From: a virus
DNA: 20,639 bases
IMG/VR virus record: IMGVR_UViG_3300049740_000039
Location: 1-20,639 of that record
Strand: one strand, 5' to 3'
In this document: piece by piece, positions 10,415 through 16,149 of the stretch
Layout of the letters: each line of letters starts with the position of its first letter
How positions within the stretch are numbered: position 1 is the stretch's first letter
The notes under the pieces: generated by a model
Told to the model about the DNA's origin: nothing
What the model saw: the letters and a program-made list of their open reading frames with translations, nothing else
Databases searched by the model: none
Translations under genes and position numbers: made by a program

Positions 10415-10780
10415 ATGGCTCAAAAACTATATAAATGGACAGGCGATTTAATTCAGCCTGATAGCTACGACAGTGCGTTTGCTGCACCTGAATGGTACGG
10501 CAACAATCTCGCGTATTTGGACACAGGCTTTGCCGATTTATGTTCATCGAGCAATGATGATTTTGCGGCAACAACAGCAACAGATGACAAAAATTGGGTT
10601 AAGTCTAATAGCCCACAAGCGAAACGATACAACAAGGAATGTGTTGCAGAAATTCGTGCATCATATTCTATGGATGATGAACTTAAAGCATTACGCACTG
10701 ACGATGCTACAGTTAAAACTGCTATTGCTAATATAGTTTCTAGCTGGTCAACAAAGAAAAATGCATTGGTTGGTGATTAA
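10415..10780 (+). CDS. Small protein downstream of the tail adhesin, unknown function
   Basis: 121 aa. The start is supported by AAGGAGATGCGAGT before ATG, twelve bases behind the adhesin stop. The protein is soluble-looking, acidic and aromatic in its first half (LYKWTGDLIQPDSYDSAF) and helical in its second. It has no signal peptide, membrane segment or known catalytic motif. Its position between the tail adhesin and the lysis cassette would suit a tail-fibre assembly factor or a small tail component, but nothing in the sequence proves it. Its stop overlaps the next start (TAATG), so the two are probably translationally coupled. Confidence 0.65.
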   Translation: MAQKLYKWTGDLIQPDSYDSAFAAPEWYGNNLAYLDTGFADLCSSSNDDFAATTATDDKNWVKSNSPQAKRYNKECVAEIRASYSMDDELKALRTDDATVKTAIANIVSSWSTKKNALVGD

Positions 10781-10950
10781 TGTCTAAGCCTACAGCCCAA
10801 ACAGTTAAGTCACAGATAGATACGCATGAAGCTGTGTGTGCTGAACGGTGGCGTGAAACTATTATTCGTATCAAAAGAATAGAGCATATTATGATTGGTT
10901 CTGCTGGGACAACTATCGTGTTATTGCTCACGATGGTCTGGCGTGGTTAG
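10780..10950 (+). CDS. Small single-pass membrane protein of the lysis region
   Basis: 56 aa, starting at the ATG that shares its A with the TAA of the preceding gene. The N-terminal ~32 residues are polar and helical (SQIDTHEAVCAERWRETII). They are followed by one hydrophobic segment at ~36-53 (IMIGSAGTTIVLLLTMVW) and a two-residue RG tail. A short amphipathic helix followed by a C-terminal membrane anchor resembles small XhlA-like phage lysis accessory proteins. The assignment is by architecture and location, with no diagnostic motif. It opens the run of small membrane proteins before the endolysin, so a role in holin function or membrane localisation is inferred. Confidence 0.6.
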   Translation: MSKPTAQTVKSQIDTHEAVCAERWRETIIRIKRIEHIMIGSAGTTIVLLLTMVWRG

Positions 10951-10952
10951 TT

Positions 10953-11396
10953 ATGCTTGCCGAAATTGCCGCGGCTAACGCGGCATTTGCTGTAATCAAA
11001 ACTGCTTTGATGAATGGCAAAAGTATTGCTGATGTTGGGTCTAAAGTTTCTGATTATGTCAACGCCACTGAAGATTTAAGGAAGAAGGGCGAGAAAAGAA
11101 AGAGAAGTGTTCTGTCTTCTGGTGGTGAGTTAGAAGAATTTATGCATTTAGAAAAACTTAAACAGCAAGAAGAAGATTTAAAACAGCTAATGATATACAC
11201 AGGAAGACCCGGATTGTGGGGAGACTGGGTAAGATTTCAAGCTGAAGCTAGGAAAGCTCGTATTAAAAATGCTGAAGACAGGCGCAAAAAAATACAGCAT
11301 TGGATCGAAGTCGGCTTAATTAGTATTCTTTGTTTAGCTCTGGTGTCTACTATCGTTGGCTTCTTTTACTGGTTAGCTTATGTCCATGATAGATAG
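10953..11396 (+). CDS. Coiled-coil protein with C-terminal membrane anchor, lysis region
   Basis: 147 aa, beginning two bases after the previous stop. The N-terminus is Ala-rich (MLAEIAAANAAFAVIK). Residues ~45-110 are a highly charged Lys/Glu/Arg helix, probably coiled coil. Residues ~119-143 (ISILCLALVSTIVGFFYWLAYV) form one membrane segment, leaving a tiny tail. It could act as a spanin-like or holin-associated factor, but the topology (anchor at the C-terminus, no lipobox or SAR-like N-terminus) does not match a classic Rz inner-membrane spanin. It overlaps the next gene by 17 bases. Function unknown; membership in the lysis cassette is inferred from its neighbours. Confidence 0.6.
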   Translation: MLAEIAAANAAFAVIKTALMNGKSIADVGSKVSDYVNATEDLRKKGEKRKRSVLSSGGELEEFMHLEKLKQQEEDLKQLMIYTGRPGLWGDWVRFQAEARKARIKNAEDRRKKIQHWIEVGLISILCLALVSTIVGFFYWLAYVHDR

Positions 11397-11595
11397 AATA
11401 TTAGACTACTCACGCAAAGCCGCGCTTCTTCCTAGAGGCATGATGCTCGTTATGACTATGATGAGTTGGCGTTGCGCTGAATGGTTTATGGAATTAGATG
11501 CGCCTACTGCTTCACAGTCAGCTTTCGTTAGTGTTGTCATGGGTGCTATGACAGGCGCGTTTGGCATTTGGATGGGGCATGAGAACAAACAATGA
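11380..11595 (+). CDS. Small membrane protein, possible holin or antiholin
   Basis: 71 aa from the ATG at 11380; a second in-frame ATG at 11386 is an equal candidate. It overlaps the end of the preceding gene by 17 bases and the next gene by a few bases. Two hydrophobic stretches are visible: about residues 20-34 (Met-rich, MMLVMTMMSW) and about 47-65 (AFVSVVMGAMTGAFGIWMG). A two-segment protein of this size just before another membrane protein and an endolysin fits a class II holin or its antagonist. Met- and Gly-rich membrane segments are common in such proteins. No family-defining motif is seen. Confidence 0.55.
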   Translation: MSMIDRILDYSRKAALLPRGMMLVMTMMSWRCAEWFMELDAPTASQSAFVSVVMGAMTGAFGIWMGHENKQ

Positions 11596-11930
11596 TACAG
11601 TTATTAGGTGTAGTGGGTAGCCTAGCCCAGACTTTTCTTGAAGGTAAGGTCGAGAAACAAAAAGCTAAGTCAGAGATTATGAAGACTGCGGCACAGCATG
11701 ATAGCAAGTGGGAGCTAATCATGGCTGAGTCTACAAAGTCTAGCTGGAAAGATGAGATAATAACTATCGTTGTGCTTGCCCCTTGTGTCATGGCATGGAT
11801 AGACCCTGACTTAGCAAAGCGTGGGTTCGATGTTATTGCTGAATTACCTGATTGGTATCAAAACATATTGTATGTTACTATCCTTGCTGGTCTTGGTTTA
11901 AAAGGATTAGACAGGTTTAGGAAAAAGTAA
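11592..11930 (+). CDS. Holin-like membrane protein
   Basis: 112 aa, starting in an overlap with the previous gene and ending in TAATG with the endolysin start. The N-terminus is weakly hydrophobic (MIQLLGVVGSLAQTF). A charged helix follows, then SWKDEIITIVVLAPCVMAWI (about residues 51-70) and a second hydrophobic stretch near ILYVTILAGLGL (about 92-103), with a Lys/Arg-rich tail (RFRKK). The order charged helix, membrane segment, LPDWYQ linker, membrane segment and basic end is common in phage holins found immediately upstream of endolysins. Of the small membrane genes here this is the best holin candidate, because it is directly coupled to the peptidase. Its function is inferred. Confidence 0.6.
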   Translation: MIQLLGVVGSLAQTFLEGKVEKQKAKSEIMKTAAQHDSKWELIMAESTKSSWKDEIITIVVLAPCVMAWIDPDLAKRGFDVIAELPDWYQNILYVTILAGLGLKGLDRFRKK

Positions 11931-12376
11931 TGCGCTTATCAGATAATTTTACTTTAGATGAAATGATTAAAAGCCAGACTGCTTTACGCAAAGGTATATC
12001 TAATCAGCCCTCAGAAGCCCACACAAAGGCTCTAACAGAATTATGTATCAACCTACTCGAACCTATTAGATGGCACTTTGACAAGCCTATAAGCCCCAGC
12101 AGTGGGTATCGTAGCCCAGAGCTATGTGTTGCTATCGGATCAAGTATTCATTCTCAACATGCTAAAGGTGAGGCGGCTGACTTTGAGATAGCTGGTATAG
12201 ATAACTACAAGTTGGCTACTTACATTGAGGAGACAATGGATTTCGACCAGCTTATTCTTGAGTATTATACTGGTGGCAATACTGGATGGGTTCATTGTAG
12301 TTACAAAACTACTGGCAATCGCAAAGAAGTTTTAACTTACAATGGTAAAGAATATATGAGTGGATTAGTTCTCTAA
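11930..12376 (+). CDS. Endolysin, M15A-type D-Ala peptidase
   Basis: 148 aa, starting in a TAATG overlap with the holin-like gene. The protein opens with LSDNFTLDEMIKSQTA, the usual start of M15_3 phage peptidases. The zinc site is complete: SQHAKGEAAD gives the S-x-H-x-x-G-x-A-x-D motif with His77 and Asp84, and WVHCSY gives the second histidine at His122. Glu111 in LILEYY is a candidate general base. Proteins of this family cut peptide bonds in peptidoglycan cross-links or stems. The length is normal for a single-domain enzyme with no separate cell-wall-binding domain and no signal peptide, so it probably reaches the periplasm through the holin. This is the last late gene and is followed by a hairpin. 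Confidence 0.88.
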   Translation: MRLSDNFTLDEMIKSQTALRKGISNQPSEAHTKALTELCINLLEPIRWHFDKPISPSSGYRSPELCVAIGSSIHSQHAKGEAADFEIAGIDNYKLATYIEETMDFDQLILEYYTGGNTGWVHCSYKTTGNRKEVLTYNGKEYMSGLVL

Positions 12377-12381
12377 AGAAT

Positions 12382-12409
12382 AAGGGGCAAGCCCATCGAC
12401 TCGCCCCTT
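12382..12409. terminator. Hairpin terminator between convergent arms
   Basis: A 7-bp GC-rich stem (AAGGGGC with GCCCCTT) encloses a 14-nt loop in the 71-bp gap between the endolysin stop and the SSB-like gene stop. Read leftward, the stem is followed by a T-rich stretch (ATTCTTTA), so it looks intrinsic for the early arm. Read rightward there is no T run, so it may work poorly or only as an mRNA 3' end for the late arm. Confidence 0.55.
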
Positions 12410-12447
12410 GTTGGAGGAAGGAGAACTAATCAAACCCCCAACTAACC

Positions 12448-12876
12448 CTAGAAGGGAATGTCATCGTCAATGACGACATCCTTGCTAGGATTATTATCTG
12501 TTGGTGGTTGATTGTCAACCTGAGTTTGAGGCATGGACACTTGGGCTGACATAAAGTTCTTGCCATCCTCAGTTTGTTTTTTCCATGCCGCAATCCTTAT
12601 CTTGCCGAACTTGCCCTGTTCATCCATCAACCCAGCATACTGTACTGAGCCTGTGTAATCGGGCTTCTTGTCGTTGTCTCCCTTGTCATTGGGGAATACA
12701 GCACCGACTTTTGCCCAGACATCTATACGCTTTGAACCGTCTTTGTTCTCTGCTGTTGTCAGGATGGTCTTGTGTTCGTGTCCAAACACATCGACCTTTC
12801 CTTGCAGTATGAACTTCTGTTCTGGGAATGGGGTAAAGAAAGCCCCTGAGTTTGTGTTGTCATATTCTTCAGCCAT
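12448..12876 (-). CDS. Single-stranded DNA-binding-like protein
   Basis: 142 aa from the ATG at 12876, which shares its A with the TAA of the upstream gene and lies seven bases behind GAAGGAGC. The ATG two codons earlier would leave almost no spacing. Residues ~10-100 form a beta-rich core plausible for an OB fold (FILQGKVDVFG, KRIDVWAKVGAVF, KFGKIRIAAWKK). A polar disordered Gln/Pro/Asn linker then ends in DVVIDDDIPF. The acidic tip DDDIPF is the hallmark of bacterial SSB, where it binds replication and repair partners. It is the last gene of the leftward operon, directly after the annealing protein and exonuclease, which fits a role in protecting single strands during recombination. The OB core is divergent, so the call leans on the tip and context. 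Confidence 0.7.
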   Translation of the reverse strand: MAEEYDNTNSGAFFTPFPEQKFILQGKVDVFGHEHKTILTTAENKDGSKRIDVWAKVGAVFPNDKGDNDKKPDYTGSVQYAGLMDEQGKFGKIRIAAWKKQTEDGKNFMSAQVSMPQTQVDNQPPTDNNPSKDVVIDDDIPF

Positions 12877-13340
12877 TACCATGCTCCTTCATCTTTGGTT
12901 TTGCTGTTGCTGTCCTGATGGTATTTGTTGCCATCCATCTCACCCAAGAACACATCGGCATTGAAGCCTAAGTGCGATAGGGCTTTGGTCAAGCCATCTG
13001 TGATAGCCATCTTTGGTGCATCTTCAGCTATGCGCTTCTTAGATGCATTATAAAATGTTCGACATCCAGTGAATGGACCGAATACATTTTCGCGTTTGCC
13101 TGTCCAGATAGAGACATCAGCTACTACAGCAGTGTCACCACCTTGCAAGTCAATGAAGCGAGTTTCGTTTGTCCATCCCCAACCATGACCGATAACACCA
13201 AAGGCTTCAGTTGCACAACGCACCTGATACTGTGGGTCAATAGCAGTGAATGAACGTGACCCGAATGATACCTTCTTTAAGTATTTCGAATCAGATTTGG
13301 AAACCGTGTTCCAGAGTTTTAGGTTATTAAAGTCAGACAT
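12876..13340 (-). CDS. Rad52-like single-strand annealing protein
   Basis: 154 aa. The start follows the shared leader AAAGGAGAACTAA, and its stop overlaps the SSB-like start. Residues 20-80 hold a beta-rich sheet region (FTAIDPQYQVRCATEAFGVIG, TAVVADVSIWTG). Residues 112-126 (AITDGLTKALSHLGF) match the Rad52/Sak-type pattern of a helix with K-x-x-(V/I)-T-D-(A/G)-L-x-x-A-L and an aromatic/Gly turn. The last ~20 residues are polar and disordered. Phage annealing proteins of this superfamily form rings on single strands and pair complementary DNA after an exonuclease has exposed it. Both an exonuclease (upstream) and an SSB-like protein (downstream) adjoin it, which strongly supports the role. 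The exact subfamily cannot be settled by eye. Confidence 0.75.
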   Translation of the reverse strand: MSDFNNLKLWNTVSKSDSKYLKKVSFGSRSFTAIDPQYQVRCATEAFGVIGHGWGWTNETRFIDLQGGDTAVVADVSIWTGKRENVFGPFTGCRTFYNASKKRIAEDAPKMAITDGLTKALSHLGFNADVFLGEMDGNKYHQDSNSKTKDEGAW

Positions 13341-14132
13341 TTAGTTCTCCTTTACTGTGAAGCGCAAAGCACCACGCTTATCACGCTTGATTGTGAGAAG
13401 TTCACAATAAACTTCTCGCTCATTATCACCGACCATATCCTTGAGATTTGATTTGACGTTATCAAATGTCTTGGCTTCGTCAGCAAACTTAATGTAGTCG
13501 TGACACATAGAGATGAACTCATTGTCACCACTGGCATCTCTACGCACCATGCCATCAACAGGAATCTTATCTATAGATGTGGGTGCTGGGGTTGATGCTG
13601 GTTCTGTGTCTGTAGTTACACACTTCCAGAACTCAACTAGATGGACTTGCATCTTGTTGATGTAATCCCAATCCTTCTTAACGTATACACATTCCCATCT
13701 ATTGTTACCGAATATAACAGATACATAGATGCCATCTTTTATACCCACCCACATATAGAATTGTAGCTGTGGCATATATCTTTGAAGCACAGCCTCCATG
13801 TTGTTACGCTCATGGGTGTGCTTGCACTCAATCATTTCGTGACTGATACTATCTGGCTCTGGTTGTATCATTGCATCGGCTGTACCTTTGAGGGGTATGC
13901 CCTCCCAATTCATTTCCATTGGGTATTGCCATGCAGATATTTTTGTATCTGGATGTTGCTCAACAAACCAATCGAGGTTGAAGCTTTCAGTATGACTGCC
14001 AAGCTGTACTGCTATGTTGCCAGACAAATCATCTGGCTCTACACGACCTGTCTTTTCAAGCCATAGCTTGTGCCAATCACCAGCCATGATACGGTTGGCA
14101 TCACTGCCACCCAAGAAACCTTTGCGTTCCAT
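13341..14132 (-). CDS. YqaJ/lambda-type 5'-3' exonuclease
   Basis: 263 aa. Residues 7-13 (LGGSDAN) and the LWLEKTGRVEPDDLSGN stretch are typical of YqaJ-family phage recombination exonucleases. The PD-(D/E)XK site is visible: Glu49 in LGSHTES, Asp86 in GTADAMI, and Glu102-Cys-Lys104 in MIECKH, followed by the QLQFYMW helix with Gln122 and Gln124. These enzymes degrade one strand of DNA ends to give single strands for the annealing protein encoded next. Translation starts behind AAAGGAGAACTAAT. Its own 3' end encodes KEN-stop from the leader of the following gene, so the two are tightly coupled. A dyad-containing promoter and a structured leader lie just upstream. About 60 C-terminal residues beyond the nuclease core are unassigned. 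Confidence 0.88.
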   Translation of the reverse strand: MERKGFLGGSDANRIMAGDWHKLWLEKTGRVEPDDLSGNIAVQLGSHTESFNLDWFVEQHPDTKISAWQYPMEMNWEGIPLKGTADAMIQPEPDSISHEMIECKHTHERNNMEAVLQRYMPQLQFYMWVGIKDGIYVSVIFGNNRWECVYVKKDWDYINKMQVHLVEFWKCVTTDTEPASTPAPTSIDKIPVDGMVRRDASGDNEFISMCHDYIKFADEAKTFDNVKSNLKDMVGDNEREVYCELLTIKRDKRGALRFTVKEN

Positions 14133-14152
14133 ATTAGTTCTCCTTTGTTAGT

Positions 14153-14226
14153 GATAGATAGTGAGAAGGTATCCACTAACTATGGTACTGCGACCATCGA
14201 CAGTCCTGAACGAGCCACTATCTATC
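14153..14226 (-). other. Structured leader of the exonuclease mRNA
   Basis: An 11-bp perfect inverted repeat (GATAGATAGTG with CACTATCTATC) spans 14153-14163 and 14216-14226 and ends seven bases upstream of the exonuclease ribosome binding site. Inside lies a second hairpin around 14187-14205 (ACTGCGA, loop CCA, TCG-A-CAGT). The predicted transcription start from the promoter at 14230-14261 falls at about 14223, so the mRNA would begin at the stem. A 5'-terminal stem of this kind can protect mRNA or control ribosome access; which applies is not known. Confidence 0.5.
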
Positions 14227-14229
14227 TTG

Positions 14230-14261
14230 ATTATATTACTGCAATTACGCAGTAAGTTCAA
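14230..14261 (-). promoter_or_regulatory. Promoter with dyad operator upstream of the exonuclease gene
   Basis: On the minus strand, TTGAAC (14261-14256) is followed after 17 bases by TAATAT, overlapping a perfect TATAAT (14235-14230). The 20-bp perfect dyad TTACTGCGTAATTGCAGTAA (14255-14236) fills the spacer and touches the -10, an arrangement expected for a repressor operator. The same dyad recurs before the tRNA gene. The -35 lies inside the end of the upstream coding region. Confidence 0.55.
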
Positions 14262-14715
14262 CCCTCTTTCTTTCGAGGGCTACCATTAGAAGCTCACGCT
14301 TCTTCATACGCCATTTGATTTTGGCGTATATCTCTGCATAAGAAGGCCAGAAGGTTGTAGTCTCTGACGTTTCTTTGATTGCACGAACAACAATATCGGC
14401 AGGGTATTCAGATAACTGCATAGCTATTGCTTGTATGCGTACACTGTAATCATCTGCGTTCTCGCCAGATGGTTTGACAACAAGAGCCGCTAACATTTTT
14501 AGTTGGCTGATGATGTCATCTACTGGCAGGGGAACGAGCGATGCCGCAACCGCCCCCATCGCTCGATCAACTGCCAGTATGTCATCACATGATATGGTGT
14601 AGCCATTGAGTCTGATGTCAACGTCACCGTCCTTAGGATAGCGCACTGTTTCTTTAGCTACTACCTGACAGCCGAGAATGGATTCCACCGAACAAAGAAG
14701 ATTTGTGTCCACCAC
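14245..14715 (-). CDS. Replication accessory protein of unknown family (non-ATG start proposed)
   Basis: About 156 aa from a proposed GTG at 14715, preceded by GGAAAGCC at workable spacing; the 62-base overlap with the initiator gene is then modest. The frame is open up to 14907, and an ATG at 14874 has AAGGGAG upstream, but that would overlap the conserved C-terminal domain of the initiator by more than 200 bases and add a Ser/Thr-rich stretch unlike a folded protein. From about 14688 on it looks genuine: helical, with YPADIVVRAIKETSETTTFWPSYAEIYAKIKWR near the end. The ADIVVRAI...WPS pattern occurs in small phage proteins encoded after lambda O-like initiators. A helicase-loader or replication-partner role is inferred from position only. 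Confidence 0.5.
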   Translation of the reverse strand: MVDTNLLCSVESILGCQVVAKETVRYPKDGDVDIRLNGYTISCDDILAVDRAMGAVAASLVPLPVDDIISQLKMLAALVVKPSGENADDYSVRIQAIAMQLSEYPADIVVRAIKETSETTTFWPSYAEIYAKIKWRMKKRELLMVALERKRVELTA

Positions 14716-15265
14716 GTTTGGCTTTCCAATTTCCAGTAGCCTTGCTACCGCTTTCTTTTTCTGCTCTCCACTTAATGACGTTGTTACACCAGTACCTATA
14801 TCCGCGGTCGATGTCTTTGAGCTTTGTGCCTTTGGCGAGGTGGTGATTACGGAACTGATCTGCTTCAAGGTCATGGTCGATTTCTCCCTTCGAGTTAATA
14901 GAGACAATCAATTCATCACTTGGATGCCAGTCCTCTATCTTTGTTTTACTGGTTAGTAATAGGTTAGGGGTGCTGTCTGCACCTAGCTGGGTGCTGTCTG
15001 CAACTAACTGTGGGTATAATGTATAGACAGTAGAACGCTTGTTGTTGCCTCGTTGCCGAGTAACATAACCTTCTTCTTCTAACCAATTTAGTTTGCGAGT
15101 TATTGTCGAACGATTCATTGATGTTCGTTCTTCGATTGTAGTTAATGAAGGCCAACACTTATGCGTTTCTTCATTAGCATAATCAGCCAGAACAACCATC
15201 AACCACTTGGCATAGCAATCAGGAATCTTCTCCTTGATTACCTTTGCCATCAGTAAGAATGACAT
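14654..15265 (-). CDS. Lambda O-like replication initiator (winged helix plus DnaT-like C-terminus)
   Basis: 203 aa. Residues ~10-82 form a winged helix-turn-helix typical of phage O-like proteins (YAKWLMVVLADYAN, CWPSLTTIEERTSMNRSTI, LEEEGYVTRQ). A short repeated linker (LVADSTQ/LGADSTP, residues 87-100) follows. Residues ~134-165 (ADQFRNHHLAKGTKLKDIDRGYRYWCNN) match the DnaT-like C-terminal pattern. Such proteins bind the origin through iterons and recruit host helicase. The linker DNA contains two near-identical 21-bp units at 14968-15009, as lambda ori lies within gene O. The start is supported by AAAGGAGAACTTAA before ATG; the gene overlaps the nuclease gene upstream by 47 bases. The last ~25 residues are Gly/Ser/Lys-rich. 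Confidence 0.78.
   Translation of the reverse strand: MSFLLMAKVIKEKIPDCYAKWLMVVLADYANEETHKCWPSLTTIEERTSMNRSTITRKLNWLEEEGYVTRQRGNNKRSTVYTLYPQLVADSTQLGADSTPNLLLTSKTKIEDWHPSDELIVSINSKGEIDHDLEADQFRNHHLAKGTKLKDIDRGYRYWCNNVIKWRAEKESGSKATGNWKAKRGGHKSSLFGGIHSRLSGSS
14968..15009. repeat. Two 21-bp iteron-like direct repeats within the initiator gene
   Basis: Units 14968-14988 and 14989-15009 share GGGTGCTGTCTGCA and differ at only 2 of 21 positions. They abut exactly and keep the reading frame, giving a seven-residue protein repeat. A TATAATGTATAG stretch starts a few bases beyond (about 15015). Position inside the O-like gene, between its DNA-binding and C-terminal domains, parallels the lambda origin. 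Only two units are seen, fewer than in lambda. Confidence 0.5.
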
Positions 15266-15596
15266 TTAAGTTCTCCTTTAAAAGTGGGGCGATGTACTTC
15301 TCAAATACATCACCGTCAAATATAACACAGGTTCTTGGCGTGCCTGTCTTACGTTTATAAATTGCAGCATCCCTTCCTTCTAACACTTTGAAAGCATTAG
15401 GAAAAGATGCGGCATCACGGTACTTAACTTCAGTTACCAATCCGTGTCCGTTGAGTTTCCAGATGATGTCGCCAGAATATTCTCCTCCCAATTGTCCAGA
15501 CATCGGTTGCCTTTTCGCTTGGAAGCCTTGCTCTTGTAACCAGTATACGATTCTTCTTTCGTGATAGTCACCTTTTCTGCGATTCTTGCTTGCCAA
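15219..15596 (-). CDS. Holliday-junction-resolvase-like PD-(D/E)XK nuclease
   Basis: 125 aa. The start MASKNRRKGDYHERRIVYWLQ with Glu13, then SGQLGGEYSGDIIW with Asp43, and LVTEVKYR with Glu56 and Lys58, gives the E...D...E-x-K layout of small archaeal-Hjc-like or phage PD-(D/E)XK nucleases. The length is right for a stand-alone domain. In this operon, between regulators and the initiator, it probably resolves branched replication or recombination DNA; a general nickase role is the alternative. The C-terminal ~20 residues overlap the initiator gene, and its LLKENLN stretch is encoded by that gene's ribosome-binding leader. The start lies 163 bases inside an overlapping reading frame of the upstream zinc protein, but the N-terminal helix with Glu13 argues for it. 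Confidence 0.72.
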   Translation of the reverse strand: MASKNRRKGDYHERRIVYWLQEQGFQAKRQPMSGQLGGEYSGDIIWKLNGHGLVTEVKYRDAASFPNAFKVLEGRDAAIYKRKTGTPRTCVIFDGDVFEKYIAPLLKENLNVILTDGKGNQGEDS

Positions 15597-15784
15597 TAGT
15601 CTGCTCCTTTTTCCATACAGCTATCACAAATTGTGTGATGTGCTACTGGTTCTATTGATGCAAGCACACACACAAAGTAATGAGTGAGCGTTGAGCAAGC
15701 ATCGCATTTATATGGTACGCCCTTGTTCGGGTCGCTATCTTTTAATCTTTTTCTTATAGATTTTGAGCGTAAGGCCAAGCGCAT
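15434..15784 (-). CDS. Small zinc-finger protein, unknown function
   Basis: 116 aa. Residues ~25-65 hold two Cys pairs (YKCDAC and TICDSC, 22 residues between) with a His pair (VAHHTI), likely one zinc site. The first ~22 residues are strongly basic (RLALRSKSIRKRLK). After about residue 65 the frame continues for some 50 residues inside the nuclease gene, with low-complexity charged sequence, so the functional part is probably the N-terminal half. There is no good ribosome binding site at the ATG, which lies 50 bases inside the upstream HTH gene; translational coupling is likely. A nucleic-acid-binding role is inferred. The protein boundaries are uncertain. Confidence 0.5.
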   Translation of the reverse strand: MRLALRSKSIRKRLKDSDPNKGVPYKCDACSTLTHYFVCVLASIEPVAHHTICDSCMEKGADYWQARIAEKVTITKEESYTGYKSKASKRKGNRCLDNWEENILATSSGNSTDTDW

Positions 15785-15989
15785 CTAACCAACAAGTAAA
15801 CATAAAGCCACTAGGTACACGTTTGTGTTGCTCCCATTTGTGGATTAAAGATTTGTTGACTCCTATTCTGTGGGCTAGTTCTTCCTGAGACATCTTCTGT
15901 CTAGTACGATGGCTAACCATTTCATTGACAACATCACTGTAACTATCTGTCACTTGTGTTGGTTGTTTGTAATGCTCGAAGTTTTTCAT
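15735..15989 (-). CDS. XRE-family helix-turn-helix regulator
   Basis: 84 aa. Residues ~22-65 are a classic Cro/C1-type HTH: MVSHRTRQKMSQEELAHRIG, then VNKSLIHKWEQHKRVPS, with the conserved SQEELA helix, recognition helix NKSLIHKWE and the RVPS turn. The C-terminal ~20 residues end in a basic tail (YKKKIKR). No dimerisation or peptidase domain is present, so it is a Cro-like rather than a LexA/CI-like regulator. The first ATG has AAAGAT two bases upstream; Met24 is an alternative start. It overlaps both neighbours. Its likely targets are the dyads found at 14236-14255 and 18882-18901, but this is inference. Confidence 0.75.
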   Translation of the reverse strand: MKNFEHYKQPTQVTDSYSDVVNEMVSHRTRQKMSQEELAHRIGVNKSLIHKWEQHKRVPSGFMFTCWLDALGLTLKIYKKKIKR

Positions 15990-16140
15990 ATATCTTTAAT
16001 GCTGTTGAGTGCCGCATATCCTGACCATACTTAACACGATAGTAAGTTGATGAAGGAACACCAGCTAATAAAAAGGCATCCTTCAACAACACGTTTGAGT
16101 TCGTAGCTTTTTGTTCTAAGATTTCATAGTAACTTTTCAT
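15943..16140 (-). CDS. Small Cro-like helix-turn-helix protein
   Basis: 65 aa. Almost the whole protein is a helix-turn-helix: LLKDAFLLAGVPSSTYYRVKYGQ, with AGVPSSTYYR as turn and recognition helix, followed by HSTALKIYEKLRAL. This is the layout of lambda-repressor-like DNA-binding domains in phage and plasmid regulators. Its 3' end overlaps the second HTH gene by 47 bases, so the two are made together. The 31-base gap upstream contains TTGACG and a dyad around ACTGCAAGTATGCA, a candidate self-regulated promoter. Function as repressor or activator cannot be told from sequence. Confidence 0.68.
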   Translation of the reverse strand: MKSYYEILEQKATNSNVLLKDAFLLAGVPSSTYYRVKYGQDMRHSTALKIYEKLRALQTTNTSDR

Positions 16141-16149
16141 GTTGCTACG

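Noticed and set aside
14654-14715. Programmed +1 frameshift joining the initiator and the following gene
   Set aside because: No known slippery codon or stimulatory stop context is visible (GGT-AGT-AGC-TAA); a GTG start explains the layout more simply.
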